Shown here: piece after piece, positions 48,866-61,260 of the stretch
How positions within the stretch are numbered: position 1 is the first letter of the stretch
Layout: every line of letters starts with the position of its first letter
From: Nageia nagi
Taxonomy: Eukaryota; Pinophyta
Reading direction: 5' to 3'
NCBI GenBank assembly: GCA_050084985.1
Contig: JBITNC010000001.1
Location: forward strand, 93,310,001-93,374,000
DNA: 64,000 nt
Notes under the pieces: model-generated
Told to the model about the DNA's origin: nothing
What the model saw: only the letters and a program-made list of their open reading frames with translations
Databases searched by the model: none
Made by a program: the position numbers and the translations under genes

Positions 48866-50610
48866 AGTTGCTTTCCTCACACAAAGAAGCATTTTAGGTG
48901 GGTGGAATTAAAGGTTTTTGGTTCTTATTTTCCATCCATGGATGATAATTTGTAGGCTTCTGATCCTATTGCTTCAACTACAACAAATGGGCCCAACCAC
49001 TTTGGTTCAAATTTCCCTTTGACTTCATCATTTGCAACTATCTTATTAATGTTTTATTTCAGAACCAAGTATCCTAATTTGAATTCCTTAAATTTTATCT
49101 TCATTCCAAATGCTCTTTTCAATTTTGCATGATAAACTTTCTGATATTCAATTGCCTTGATTCTTTTTTCATCAAGTGATTCCAACTATTTCAATCTAGC
49201 CTTTCTTGCTTCTTCATCTAAAATGTCACCTTGCAATGAAATCCTTATATATGGGATCTCTAACTCCAATGGTACAACAACTTTATCTCCATACACTAAT
49301 GAGAACGATGTTCCCTCGATGGCTATTCTAACACTTATTCTATATGCCCAAAATGCATATGGTAATTGTGCATGCTAATCCCTTTTATATCTATCCCAAG
49401 TTTTGATAAAATACTCTTGATATTGTCATTAATAGATTTTGTTTGAACATTACCTTGAGGATAATAACCTAAAGAAAATGTTTGAATAATATGGAATTTC
49501 TTGAAATTTTTTTTCATTTCCTTACCTTTGAAGTTTGGTCCATTATCCACCATCAACCTTTGTGGCACCCCAAATATTGTAGTGATTTTTTTAATAAGAA
49601 ATGAAATGATTTTATCTTGTGTAACTAATTTCATGGGCATGGCTTCAACCCATTTTTTAATGAACTTTGTAGCTATAATGACAAATTTGTGACCTTCTCA
49701 TGAGTGGGGATTGATGAGTCCAATCAAATATATGCCCCAAGTAGTAAACAACCATAGTGATACAATGAAGTTTAGCTCTTGAGTAGGCTACTTCTCTAGA
49801 TTAGCATGCTTTTAACACTATAAATAACTCTTCACATGATTCTTACAATCTTCTTCCATTGTGGGCCAATAGTAACCAATTTATAAAAGCTTAGTGTACA
49901 ATAGTTTTGCTTAGAAATGGACTCCACACAAGCTATCATGTGCCTATTCTAATGGTTTAGCTATTTCATGTTGTGTGAGACATCTCAAAAGAGCACTATT
50001 AAAAGATCATTTATACAATACTTTACCAATGATGACATATTTAATAGCATTCCTCTTTAATCTAACTTTTTTATTTCTATCATAATCATTTGAAATTGTT
50101 TGATTTTTTAAATAATTGTAAGTATCAACATACCAGGTTTGAAAATCATTTTCCTTAAGAGTAATACATGCTTCTATTTCATCCATATCTTCATGGTAAT
50201 ATGGTATACCAAGCTTTCAAATATTCAAAATTATCTCTTCATCCTCTATCTCAATTAGTGCTAGAGAAGCTACACTTGTCATTGCATCTACATACCTGTT
50301 ATTAGTTCTTTGGTATCAAATATATTCTAAACATGGTTAACCACAAGTTTTGAATCACTATATATCTCTAAATATTTTATTTTCAAGTTTACAACTAATT
50401 TCAAACCCAATATCAGAGCTTCATACTCTATCATATTATTAATATGCTCAAATGTAAGTTTATAAGGCATGGGAATTACCTCATTTGTAGGAGAGACCAA
50501 AATAATAGCTACCCCCGCTCCATAAGAACACTTAGATCAATCAAAATATAGAGTCTACATAGTTGTTTTGTCTTTCATGTAGCACATGAACTCATCTAGG
50601 ATTGTCATTT
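48866..50610 (-). pseudogene. pol: Element D: Tat-type archaeal RNase H and integrase
   Basis: At 50600-50330 the minus strand gives GAGVAIILVSP, LTFEHINNMIEYEALILGLK and IYSDSKLVV, the archaeal-type RNase H of Tat elements. Integrase follows: GYYWPTM (about 49870), a WGIYLIGLI block for WGMD-IG, then ATKFIKKWVEAMP, VDNGPNFKGKE and GYYPQGN (49640-49440). The C-terminal part has LVYGDKVVVPLELEIP, then WLGPFVV and MDG near 48960-48900. Gag and RT are expected further right but are not in the window, because the probable CACTA element begins at 50649. Frame breaks are common. Confidence 0.82.
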
Positions 50611-50648
50611 CATCAAAGTCACATTGTTGATGGCCTTTGATCAAGTCT

Positions 50649-50664
50649 CACTACTACCAAAAGG
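50649..50664. other. Probable CACTA terminal inverted repeat
   Basis: CACTACTACCAAAAGG. CACTA elements begin with CACTA and usually continue with C/A-rich bases. The three bases before it are TCT and could be the target duplication. Confidence 0.5.
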
Positions 50665-50786
50665 CTGATTTGCATCCTTTTTTGCATCTTCAATCACAAA
50701 AAAGAAAAAAAGGACACAAATTTGTATCCTTATGCATTGACATGTGTCTAAAACTTTTTTTTTTCTTTTTTTTTTTTAAATTTTTT

Positions 50787-50945
50787 GATGCAAAAAAGGA
50801 TCCAAAAGGATGCAAATTTAGATGTAAAAAAGGACCCAAAAGGATACAAATTTAGATGCAAAAAAGGACCCAAAAGGATGCAAATTTGGATGCAAAAAGA
50901 TGCAATTTTGGACACAATTTTGGATGCAAATTTTGCATTGGAATT
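50787..50945. repeat. 34-bp subterminal tandem repeats
   Basis: Three units start at 50787, 50821 and 50855, followed by shorter partial units. Core words are GATGCAAAAAAGGA and CCAAAAGGATGCAAATTT. Inverted copies of the words (GATTTGCATCC, TTTTTTGCATC) lie at 50666-50690. In CACTA elements such subterminal repeats bind the TNPA-type protein. Plus-strand frames here are repeat by-products. Confidence 0.8.
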
Positions 50946-51640
50946 TAGTAATTTGTTTTTTTGGAGAATTCCTAAGGCATTAAACTACAAATTTGGATAC
51001 CATTTTTCATTAGAAAAACTTAAACAAGAAAAATAAAGATTTTCAAGTCAATTTTTACCATGAAATTCCACTACCATGAACATATGTCACATTTAGCTTT
51101 CTAAAATTGGATGGAAAATGATGCAAAATATGAAAAAACACACATTATAAAGGTAAGATAATTATTTAACAAGATACATGATGCAAATATGGTTAAGGTT
51201 TCCTTCACACAACTTGTAACGATTAACTGTACTTGAATGATTCCCTTAAACTCTTTCATAATTTGATGATATCAATATATTCAAATAATGGAAAATAATT
51301 ATTCATGTTTTTCCTTCAAAGATTGAGTAAATTGGTGTTGTAGCACACCATTGAATTGTAAGGATCCTTACCTCCATATTTAAGCATTATACAAGTTAAT
51401 ATAATTATCTTAATTTATATCTATATGAGTTCATAGTTGTCTTAGCATTTTATAAGCAAAAAAATCAATTGAATCCCATCTTATTTATTCTATTGTGCTT
51501 ATTTTTGTAAATATACCATTTGCAATTGTAACTTATATGGATTTAAATATAAATAATATTGTCATACCACAAGCAAAGAGCAAGCTATACATAGAAGAAG
51601 TTCAAGATACTAGTGAAAAGCATATCAATTACAATATTGT
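50946..51640. other. CACTA interior, nothing recognised
   Basis: AT-rich sequence with no open frame of note and no repeat that I can define. Confidence 0.5.
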
Positions 51641-53020
51641 CACTGCGAATTATCTTCTTCATCAAGACATATAATATATTTTCCTTTATGATTATATTCA
51701 ATTAAAAACCACCTTTTTTCATCATCAACATCAAGGATGAAATATATTTGACTGCAATGTTGTGATAAAATATAAGGCTCTTTGTTGTCAGGTTAAATGC
51801 ATGTGGAGTCAATTACATTGTAATCACTAGGTCTATTATGCATTATTATTATTCTATAGAGTGTGTAAAACCATTTAAATTTAAATATCACACATTGAAA
51901 TGACCTATAAGCTAATTGTATAATTTCTTGAATTTTTTCAACATATTTTAATTTTCTCTATATCAAGTTTGTATCTCTTGAACTTGCATAAATTTCTTGA
52001 TCAAAATTAGCCATCACTCCATAGTCAAGTGTCATTCTTATCTCATAATTCTTTTCTTTTATGAAGTGTTGACCATATGCCCACATTACATGGAAATATA
52101 GTGCCTGCACATATTTACATAAAAAATGTTATTAGTGCTTGAACATATTTACATAAAAATTGAAGTTGTATAAAATATTAATAAAAATAATTACCTCAAA
52201 CTTGCATCCTATAGCGATATTTAATGCATTTTCATCATCTTCATCTATTTTTCCTCCTACAGCTTGTTATTTCATTTCAATTTCATTCTTTATCCTTGAC
52301 TTGGACATTCTTGTGGCCAATTTTCTTCTCTTAGATTTTTAGGTGGACTAGATGTACCCCTTTGATTCTATCGATGAAACAAGGCATGTTACTCTTCAAT
52401 TTCCCTTTTCTTAGTTTGGTACAACTCAATCCACTTTTCACAACATGCATAATGCATCATGATAAATTTGTTCATAGATTCATGAAGCTCATAATTTGTA
52501 ACATCTCAATACCATAATACAAACTTGTTAGCTAGTAATTAAGCATTTACACAACTTGTAAAACCAAAGTATATGTACATATCTAAAACATAGTTAATAC
52601 CTTTAAGAGAATACTATGTTTCACCTATTTCTAAGACCCCCCCTTCTATTTTCTCACTATCTTTGTTTGCATTCCACATCTTTAGGGAAAAAGGATTTAT
52701 TTGGGATAGATAATCACTTGCTAAAAAAAATAATTCTTGTATAATGTATCCCTCACCTATAGATCCTTCTAGTCATGAAAATTATCTAACAAATCTCTTT
52801 AGCACTTTTAAAAATCTCTCAACAAAAAACATGTTTCTAGCAGTCATAACACCTACCATGTCAATATCATCTACTAGGTGGATCAATAGGTGCACTTGTT
52901 TTTCCATAAAAGTAGGTGATAATTCTTTTTCTAATTTGTTGATAATTTCAATAATCTCTTTATGCCATTGATCTCTTGCAACCATATGTATCTACTTTGA
53001 AGATAACCATGTATTCATGA
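51641..53020 (-). pseudogene. CACTA transposase remnant, DUF4218 and DUF4216
   Basis: At 52985-52782 a 67-codon open piece has KELSPTFMEKQVHLLIHLVD, then MTARNMFFVERFLKVLKRFVR. This is the DUF4218 pattern of plant CACTA transposases (PSFFD-VHL-HL, then RWMYP-ERYL-LK-YVRN). Further down the minus strand, around 51900-51680, CVIFKFKWFYTLYR, then SDYNVID, ILSQHCSQIYFILDVDD and KRWFLIEY match DUF4216 (FKCDW, D-LASQ-QVFYV-D). The order DUF4218 then DUF4216 is the normal one. The catalytic transposase domain should lie upstream, to the right, but I did not find it. Stops are frequent. Confidence 0.7.
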
Positions 53021-53166
53021 AAATATAATATCTTTAATATATTACATGTAAAAATGCATAAAATATTAAAAAATAAAGAATAAATGCATATTATATTATT
53101 TTTTCATAAAGCCATACTATAACATGATATACCTTAGAAATATTGACAATCAATCAATTGCATGTC

Positions 53167-53446
53167 TAAGATCATCTGATGAAACATCACTCCTCCTCAT
53201 GGGATATCTAGGAAATATTTTAGGCTCTTAATAAAATGATACATCACTCCATGGCCTCCTAATAACAAGTGTAGCCAACTCCTTTGAATCAAATGACACA
53301 TCACTCATCAGCCTCCTAGTAACTAGTGCAAGCAAATCCTTTGAATCAAATAACACATCACTCCTAATAACTCTTTCATGTTGAGGTAGTGACATCTAAA
53401 TATCTAAATCTAATGATACATAACTCCTCCTTTGCCTTGGTGGCAT
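53167..53446 (-). pseudogene. 19-residue repeat protein relic upstream of CACTA transposase
   Basis: A minus-strand frame can start at 53446 with MPPRQRRSYVSLD. It runs through a strict 57-bp repeat: the landmark ACATCACTC begins at 53184, 53241, 53298 and 53355 on the plus strand, with a fifth variant at 53418. The encoded units look like SDVSFDSKELATLVIRR. At least two stops interrupt it. It precedes the DUF4218 segment on the same strand, so it may be the start of a transposase-associated protein or a separate gene. I know no family with this repeat. Confidence 0.55.
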
Positions 53447-53709
53447 TATATAAAGCCAATTAGTCACTAACCTATTTTACAATTTAAAGAAAAAAGAGAT
53501 TAGTACATGAATAATAATAATATATAAATATTTCAATCTTAGAATTAGAATTATTAAAGAAGTAAATTTTTTTTAACTACAAGTATAAAATGATTATATA
53601 CATTACACATCATTAATCAAAGTTATTTTAGGAATTATCATTATGGGTAGAGAGAATAGATAATGTACAAGTACTTTTTTTAATAAAATATCTTTCTTTT
53701 ATTGTAAGT

Positions 53710-53841
53710 TAATTCCAAACACTAACACTAACCCTAACACTTATCCTAACCCTAACTCAATTCCTAATTGCTGACCCAAACCCTAACTCCTAATCATGAA
53801 TGTCAACCCTAATGAATAATGTAACCACTAACATTAACACT
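53710..53841. repeat. Telomere-like CCCTAA array, left part
   Basis: Degenerate CCCTAA, CACTAA and related units, with the phrase AATTCCTAATTGCTGACCC. It ends where element G begins and resumes at 62307. The dominant spacing is 6 bp. Confidence 0.85.
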
Positions 53842-54331
53842 TGAAGGAACTAACACTAACAAGATAATTCCTAATCAACCAAAATCACATGAAAGCTCAT
53901 AATTACATCTAAAAAACTCACAAAGCAATCTTACAACACAAGATGTAAGTGGTTCCTCCAACTAGGAGTACATTCACTAACTAGATCTTTACTTCAAACA
54001 CAAATACAACTCTCTTACAATCTTCCTAATCTCAACTCCTAACCACTATCCTATAGCATAACTTTACTCCATAATTTGTGTATGATCACAAAGAGGGAGC
54101 CTTCTATTTATAGGCCAAAATGCCTCTTTGGATCACCCTTTTATCCAATGTACAAAAGCATGACATGCACATCCTTTTACTCAAGGGGCATGCTCATGAC
54201 ATGGAGTGTAGGACAAGTTACATTATCATATTCACTTAAATAATTAAGGTATAAAATGATACCCTTAAGCATTAGTGAATTTACATAGAATATTTAATAC
54301 AAACCTTTACAATAATGCATTATACATTCCA
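53842..54331 (-). repeat. Element G 3' LTR
   Basis: 490 bp, TGAAGGAACTAACACTAAC at the left and TACATTCCA at the right on the plus strand. On the minus strand, TTTATACATTGG near 54155 to 54144 and CTATAAATAG near 54110 could be TATA-like elements. Confidence 0.9.
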
Positions 54332-54343
54332 ACACTCCCCCTT
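54332..54343 (-). other. Element G polypurine tract
   Basis: The minus strand reads AAGGGGGAGTGT immediately before the 3' LTR, a classic copia tract. Confidence 0.9.
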
Positions 54344-55395
54344 AATGTAATATTAGGATAGAGCGAGTAAGAGAGAAGAAGAAGAGAAAGTAAGAGAGTT
54401 ATCCTCCAAAAGATATAATGAAGATGAGAAATTTTTACATATTATTTTAAGTAAGAAAGATGTAGTTTGAGACTCACTACTTTTATAAATACAATCATTA
54501 ACCACAACTGATTTCAATGTACATGAAGTAGTCATCCAATTGAAAGTCATTAAGAGTCTTCAAGAGCCTACATACCTAAGGTAAGTAACCTGCAATCTCA
54601 AAGTAACCTACAAGTCATAAGCAACTCAAATAACAAGATCATTTAGATGCATCATATTCATATCAACAAGGATAGATGAATCACACAAATGCCATCATGA
54701 ACTGATCAATGGTGCACGATAAGTCATCATAAAGATGCCATGCTAAAAACTTATAGTCACTTGATGTATATAAAACATGTGTTGATTATCATTACAAAAT
54801 AGAGCATGCACATATGAGTTTCTCACATATGGATAACTAAACAATGCTAAAAGACACATAAGAGTTCTTCACATATGGATAATTGAATAATGCTAGATTG
54901 ATAAAAAATAGAGTATGCATATATGAATTCCTCACATATGGATAACTAAATAGTGCCAAAAGATACATAAGAGTTTCTCACACATGGATAACTAAATAGT
55001 GCAAGATTGGCCAATTTGTACAACAAGTTCCTCACATAGAGTGAACTTACCATGAAGGTGTACAATAAAATCAACACTATACAACATAAAATCCTCCTAG
55101 AGGTGAAGTTATCTTCAAAAATATGAATTCAACATAAGAATTCAAACTTCACTCCCCCTTCAGGGAAACTTCACCAACCTGATAGCATCCCTAAGCTTAC
55201 AAAACTAAGCTTCTAGGAGGGGCTTAGTGAACAAATCAATAGAGTTCAAGGTGGATGGACAAAACTCCATGTGTATGATGCCATCAAGAACCTTCTCCTT
55301 GATAAAATGGGCATGAATTTTCACATGTTTTATTCTCTAATGGAACAAAAGATTCTTAGCGAAATAAATAGTCAACTAATTGTTTGAAGAAATCA
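54344..55395 (-). other. Element G 3' untranslated region with repeats
   Basis: No coding sequence. Between 54815 and 55000 four copies of a TCACATATGGATAACTAAA block alternate in spacing, making a higher-order repeat of about 115 bp present twice. Confidence 0.6.
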
Positions 55396-55755
55396 AAGAT
55401 TAGCCACCTTGCTCATACCTAATTTTTTTTAGAAGATGCCTTATCCAAATGGCTTCCTGGGTTGCAATAGACATAGCATGATATTCAGCTTCTATGGTGG
55501 AAAGAGAAATAGTAGGTTGCTTCTCGAAATCCCAAGAGATAGCACCAAAATCAATGCTAAACACACATGTAGAGGTTGATTTCCTATCATCTCTATCTCC
55601 TCCATAGTCAAAATATAAAAATCTAAAGAGAACAAATGAGGGTAGCTTGAAATACTTGAGAGCAAGATCCTTAGTCCCTGTAACATACCTCAAGATTTGC
55701 TTAATAGCATTGAGGTGTTCAACATAAGGTTTTTGCATGAATCATGCCATCAAAC
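55396..55755 (-). pseudogene. pol: Element G RNase H
   Basis: A 112-codon open piece carries HLNAIKQILRYVTGTKDLAL, then YFDYGGDRDDRKSTSTCVF where copia elements usually read SDADWAG-D-RRSTSG, then SLSTIEAEYHAMSIATQEAIW. It matches copia RNase H in order. A changed Asp region suggests catalytic loss. It is the last domain of the polyprotein. Confidence 0.88.
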
Positions 55756-56780
55756 TCACTACAAAGGTAATATCTAGCCTAGATATAGTTAAATACAAAA
55801 TACTACTAATTAATTACCTATAAGCTATAGCATCAGCTAACTAAGTGTTGGAGCTTAGAGAAATAGTGATTCCAAGAGAGACTGGGATTATAGCATATCT
55901 ACACTCCTCCATTCTAAACTTCTATAAGATGTATGATATATACTTAGATTAATTAAGGTAAGTATAATCCTTGTATTGATACACTTGCATTCTAAGATAG
56001 TAGTGCAAGAGACCAAGATCAATCATTTCAAATGCTACCTTAAGTTTGGATATGCACTCTTGAATGATTTCATCATTATTCTTAGTAATCAAAAGATCAT
56101 CTAGATAAAGAAGAATCAAGACCATGTCTCTTCCTTAATTGAGCACATATATATTGAAGTCAGAAAAACACTTAGAGAAACCAATGTCTACAAAGTACCC
56201 TAAAATCTTTCTGTACCAAGCTCTAGGTACTTGATTAAGTACATATAATGACTTCTTTAGTTTGCACATAAAGGAATATTTACCTTTCTTAATAAATCAT
56301 TTTGGCTGATTCATAAAGATTTCCACATCTAAGTCACCATTGAGAAATGCACTCTTGATATCAAGTTGAAAAAATTTCTATCTTTGAGCTATAGAAAGAA
56401 CAAGGATAACTCTTACAATAGGCATCTTTGCCATGGGAGCAAAGGTTTTCTCATAATCTACATCATATTTCTAAGCAAAACCTTTAGCTACTAACCTTGC
56501 CTTGTATTTCTCAACATCTCCTACTAAATTGGATTTGACCTTTTAGATCAACTTATTGCCAATCACATTCTTTTCATTGGGATAAGGAACCAAGTCCCAA
56601 GTTTTATTTTTCATAAGCACCTTGTACTCGATTTTCATGGCTTTCATCCAACACTCATGCTTGGAAGCTTCTTTCAAGGTTGAAGGCTCATGTTTGTTGT
56701 CAATTTTGAAAATTAAAGATTTGTTCAAGGTCATGCTCCTTGTTACCCTTTGTGTTAGAGAATTTTGTTCCTGAGGTGGC
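55756..56780 (-). pseudogene. pol: Element G reverse transcriptase
   Basis: The minus strand starts with EASKHECWMKAMKIEYKVLM and NKTWDLVPYP (56680-56590), the standard copia RT entry. Later come a degraded palm and the catalytic YLDDLLITKN block at 56107-56080. It continues through MIDLG (55990-56020), toward the RNase H. Stops and frame changes are common between 56540 and 56110. Confidence 0.85.
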
Positions 56781-57930
56781 TTGTTTAAATCAATATCTAA
56801 CTGGCTAGAAGCAACTAAAGAGTCCTCTAGATCATCAACATCCTCATTAGAAGCATATTTAATAGAAAGTTCATTGAACTTTACATCCTTTGAAATGAAC
56901 ACTACTTTATAGGTTGGAGAGTAGAGCCTGTAGTCTCTATGATAACTATCATTACCCATAAAGATGCATTTTTTAGCTCTTTTATCCAACTTTTTTCTTT
57001 TCTCAGAGATAATGTAGGAGAAAGCTTCACAACTAGATACCTTAAGGTGAAAAATGTTAGGTTTTCTTTCTGACCATGCCTTAGAATTAGTTTTACTCTA
57101 AATGACTTTTGTGGGACACCTATTCAAGGTATAAATAGCAATGCTCTTAGGTTCACCCCATAAGAACTTAGAAATATTACCCAACATGCATCTAGCTATC
57201 TCCATAATTATTTTATTTTTCCTTTTAGCAACACTATTCTGCTGAGGAGTGTATGGAATTGTAAACTACCTCTTGATTCCATACTTAGCATAATAGTCAT
57301 TAAACTCATTGTTGTTATATTCTATCCCATTATCTAATCTCAATATCTTGATTTTAAGGTTATTTTGATTTTTAATAAAGGCCTTAAAAACCTTAAAACT
57401 TTCAAAGGTTTGATCCTTGTGCTCAAGTAGATACCCAAAGGTCATCCTACTAAATTCATCAATGAAGGTCAAGATGTAAGATGCTCCTCCAAGCAACTTA
57501 GCTTGAAATGGACCCATCAAATTTGAATGCACAAGTTGAAGAGGTTGAGATGCTCTTGTTGCCTTATCCTTTTTAAACTTTTATCTATGCATCTTACCAA
57601 GAATTCACTTCTCGTATAGACCAACCAAAGAAGAAATTGAAGGCAAACCTTCCACAAGTTTTTAGTTTTTCATGACTTGAATACTCTTATGGTTAAGGTG
57701 CCCTAAATGATGGTACCAAATATTACCTTTAGAATACACACTAGAAGCAAGACATATCTTTGATGGAACTTGATCCATAATGTAGAGGTTATCTTTCATA
57801 GATACTTTAACCAAAGTGGCAATTCCTTTCTTAATGCACCAAGATTGAGAGTCAAAATCAAAAGAGTATCCTTTCCTAGCAACTTGGATCATAGAGATAA
57901 GGTTCATCCTTAACTTAGGACATAGAAAAC
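56781..57930 (-). pseudogene. pol: Element G integrase
   Basis: The zinc-binding start has WYHHLGHLNHKSIQVM at about 57715-57665. The core at 57532-57266 carries HSNLMGPFQAKLLGGASYIL, then FIDEFSRMTFGYLL and RLDNGIEYNN for the first two catalytic Asp. The third residue region is broken. The C-terminal part at 56989-56860 has KKCIFMGNDSYHRDYRLYSP and FISKDVKFNE, typical of the copia integrase tail. Stops separate the pieces. Confidence 0.88.
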
Positions 57931-57949
57931 ATTTTCAAGAACCTTTCTG

Positions 57950-59100
57950 TGAATTAGCACACTCCCAATTCCTTGGATTTCAAAGGTAGAGTTATCACCT
58001 ATCACAACTGCATCCTTTTTATACTTGTGAAAATTCCCAAAATTTTCTTTTTTAAAGCATATGTAATTAGTGCAACCAGAGTCAACAATCCATTTAGATG
58101 AAAAAAATGATACATGGAGTAGAGCATCATAACAAAACCAACATGAGTATTTTTCTTTCCTTTATAGCTCTTTACATTTCCATTACCTTTATTCTTTTCC
58201 TCTCTTTTCTTTTTGTAGCAATCAATTTTTTTGTGACCTTGAATGCCACAATAGTTACAATTACCATCAAACTTTTCCTTAGGATAAGGAGTGTTTGCTT
58301 TACCTTTTCTATCTTTTTTCTTAAAATGATCATTATTGCCACTGTTCTTCCTGTTATGGTTGTTGTTTCTATTATTCTTGTTACTATTGTAACCATTACC
58401 TCTTTTCTCAAACCTTTTAAAGGAAGAAGGATAATATTTCTTTTAATGGTTAAAATTCATTTTAAAAAGAGTTTTAGTTGCTCCAAGAGCAATATTATTA
58501 TCTTTAGGAGAAAAACCAACCCTTTATTGTTAAGGGTTTCCTCATGCTTCAATAGGTGCCTTGAAAGGTTCTTAAGGGAGAAGACTTCTTTTCATCATCA
58601 AGCCTTGTTTCCATAACTATCACAAAGTTTTTAAACTTTAAAGAGAGGATTTGAAGAATTATGAAGACCATGAACTCATCATTGATCTAATTGCACCCAC
58701 AAGCAACAAGTTGGGTCCTTAGGTCAATGATTTTGTTCAAGTAGATAGCCACATTTTCATCTTCCTTGATGAGACTGAAGTAACTTTTGGAGAATGGTAA
58801 ACTTTCTTGAAAAGTTTGAACCAAGGTAGATTTTTTAAGCTTATTCCAAGCTTTCTTTATCAAGGTTGAAGAGCGAATCATTAGGAGCACATCATCTAAA
58901 ACCACATGGTAAATCATGAAGGTTACCAACTCATTCTTTGTGTTGGAAGCCTTTAGTGCCTTTTCATCTGTAGGAGGTACAAGGTTATCATTCACTATTT
59001 GCTAAAGATTTTTTGCCTATAATTCAACTCTCATCTAAGGTTTCCAAATCCCATATTTGGAACCATCAAGAATGTGTTTGGGTAAAAAGGATTTTTCCAT
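57950..59100 (-). pseudogene. gag: Element G gag
   Basis: The start is ATG at 59100 (MEKSFLPKHILDGSKYGIW), soon broken by a stop. The helical capsid part follows at 58995-58687, with MIYHVVLDDVLLMI and AIYLNKIIDLRTQLV. One zinc knuckle, CNYCGIQGHKKIDC, is coded at about 58260-58218. Asn/Arg/Lys-rich sequence lies on either side. The order is that of copia gag. A short protease would be expected near 58100-57950, but I do not see a clear active site. Confidence 0.82.
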
Positions 59101-60029
59101 TTGCTACACAAGAATGTGAAATAATAAGCATGTGGTTTGAATAAAAACATTAAATGTTAACTTTTAAACAAGTAAATAATACATATTACATTGAACACTA
59201 AAGATATGCTTTATTTGATTCACAAGTGCAAATATTTTACAATTCAAATAATAACCCATGTACCCAAATACATTTCTCATCTAAAGAACCATAGATGTAG
59301 AGTGACATTGTTGAGGCTTATTTTCTTATCTAAAAATTAGGCCTTCACTTAGATGCCCACACAAGAGGAGCCTAATTATTACCAATCCTCAACCAGTTCT
59401 CCTTGGGTAGTAATATACTCTCACAAGGAGAAGTACTAACTATTTTACAAGGTTCCAATGTTTATTGGATCACTAAATTATTAATCTTGATTAGGTTTCA
59501 AGTTGTCCTACTACGTTATCAAGATAATCCCTAAATGGATGTGTGAACATGGGTATCACTACACACATACCTATCCACCTAATAGAGTTATGTCTAGACC
59601 AATAGAGGACTTAGGGCAATTAAGAAGTATGAACTTTTCACCACTTGGATCATCGAACTTAAAGGCTCTAGTTTGCCTATCCTCACCTCATGGCTCCTCA
59701 AATAAGTCATGTTGCAAATGTACATGTATATGTATTCATTTCAAAGGATTTTTCATATCATTGTTTGCATTTTTTTTGCATAAGAAAATAAATCAATGTG
59801 TAAAACATGAAGTAAAGTGCATAAATGAAACATCATCCATTCATACCTTAAAACCTAAGTGTCCAATGGGTTTTGTTTACTAACCCCTAAAGGACATCTT
59901 TACACAAGTCCATATTTTTCTCAAGTTCATTTTGCAAAAAAAAAGAGAAATACTTAAGCATAAGCATGTATTAATTCCAAAAAATTGCATAAATTATCTT
60001 TGCATGAAGGATAAATACTCAACATGTTT

Positions 60030-60330
60030 CTTTTAACTTAAGGAATTAAGTCTTAAGCATGCAACATTAACTTAAAAAATTTAAATCTAAGCATGCATTA
60101 TTAACTTAAAAATTTTTAAGTAAAAAGCATAAGTACTAATCTTAAGTATGCATTATTTAAAGTTAATTACTAAGCATGTACCATTAACTTAAAAAATTTA
60201 AGTCCTTGAGCATGTATTAAAAAATTAAGCTTTAAGCAAAACAAATGCATTATTCACATAGTATTTTTTTTTTTTTTTTAAATAAGTAAGCATGCATCAT
60301 TCCAATTAAGTAAGAAGCATGCATTATAAA
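60030..60330. repeat. AT-rich degenerate repeat with AAGCATGCATTATTAACTT words
   Basis: Several imperfect copies of TAAGCATGCATTA alternate with TTAACTTAAAAAATTTAA. Spacing is irregular, about 40-60 bp. Confidence 0.6.
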
Positions 60331-60884
60331 TTTAAGTAAAAAAATTTATACCAATTTCCCCCTCTTTTACATAAAGAATTATCTCCTAGAGATAACATAC
60401 TAGCTTTACTTTAGATAAAAAAATATTTGCATGCTAAAATTATCTTCTAATAATTTGCAATTTTGAATGATGAGGAAGCATTTAAATTGACTATAAATTC
60501 CTCCATTGTTACTAAGAATAATGCTATGATTACCATTTTTACCTTATTAAATGAAGGTAAAAGGAATTGTAATTGAAAACAAACTGTTAATGAATATTGA
60601 CCAAAAATTTTACTTAGAAATATACCTTCTTATTTTTACTTAAGAACAATATCTAAGTAAAAAAAATCTTCCATTAAAAGGAAATCCTTTAGTACTTTTC
60701 TCAGGATCTTCTCTAAGTGGACAACATAAAGAATTAATAAGTTATCATTTACTTTGACCTTAATGTAATAAATTTTCCTTATCCTCTACTCCACTTCAAA
60801 CAAAATTCATTAATGCTCTAAGTTTACTTGTCAAGGGAGACAAAAATTTAATGTAGGTAGATAGAAAGGAAGTAAAAAAAATTG

Positions 60885-61260
60885 TAGAAGTGAGAGGGGG
60901 TTGTGAGAGGAGGAGAGGAGTAGTAGGTTATGGGCAGGTAGGGTCAATAGTGGTGGGAGGCTAGAGTGATGATGGTAGTAATGGTCGAGGCAACAAGAGG
61001 AGTAGGTATATCAGGAGTGGTGGGTGGAGCATAGGTAGAGGTGTCCGATGGAGGAGTGATGCAAGGGGTAGCCAAGTAGGTGGAGTGCAAGCAAGAGGCC
61101 ATGGTAGAGGTGCAGTGCAAGGGGTGATCAAGTGGGTGGATCATAGGCAAGGGCCATGGTAGAGGGGTGATTGAGTGGTGGGCAGAGGCCATGGGGTGGT
61201 GCATGGTAGGTCAAGAGTAAGGGCTCAGCTATAGGAGGTCACGAGGTAGTAGGGGTTCAC
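60885..61260. repeat. G-rich, repeat-like block in element G leader
   Basis: Purine- and G-rich on the plus strand, unlike the AT-rich surroundings. Words such as GGCCATGGTAGAGG, GTGCAAGGGGT and AAGTGGGTGGA recur. The minus strand stays open (61204-60944) as a Pro/His/Thr/Ser-rich frame, which I regard as doubtful coding sequence. It may be a captured or minisatellite segment. Confidence 0.55.

Noticed and set aside
50637-51036. Lys/Gln/Asp-rich plus-strand frames
   Set aside because: They are translations of the 34-bp GATGCAAAAAAGG repeats and not a gene.
58098-58616. 172-codon plus-strand frame with apparent membrane segments
   Set aside because: It lies opposite the zinc-knuckle part of element G gag. 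The Lys/Asn/Arg-rich minus strand produces the hydrophobic plus-strand reading.
60944-61204. Pro/His/Ser/Thr-rich minus-strand protein in element G leader
   Set aside because: It follows from a G-rich repeat-like block on the plus strand and has no recognisable domain. I kept the block as a finding but do not call the frame a gene.
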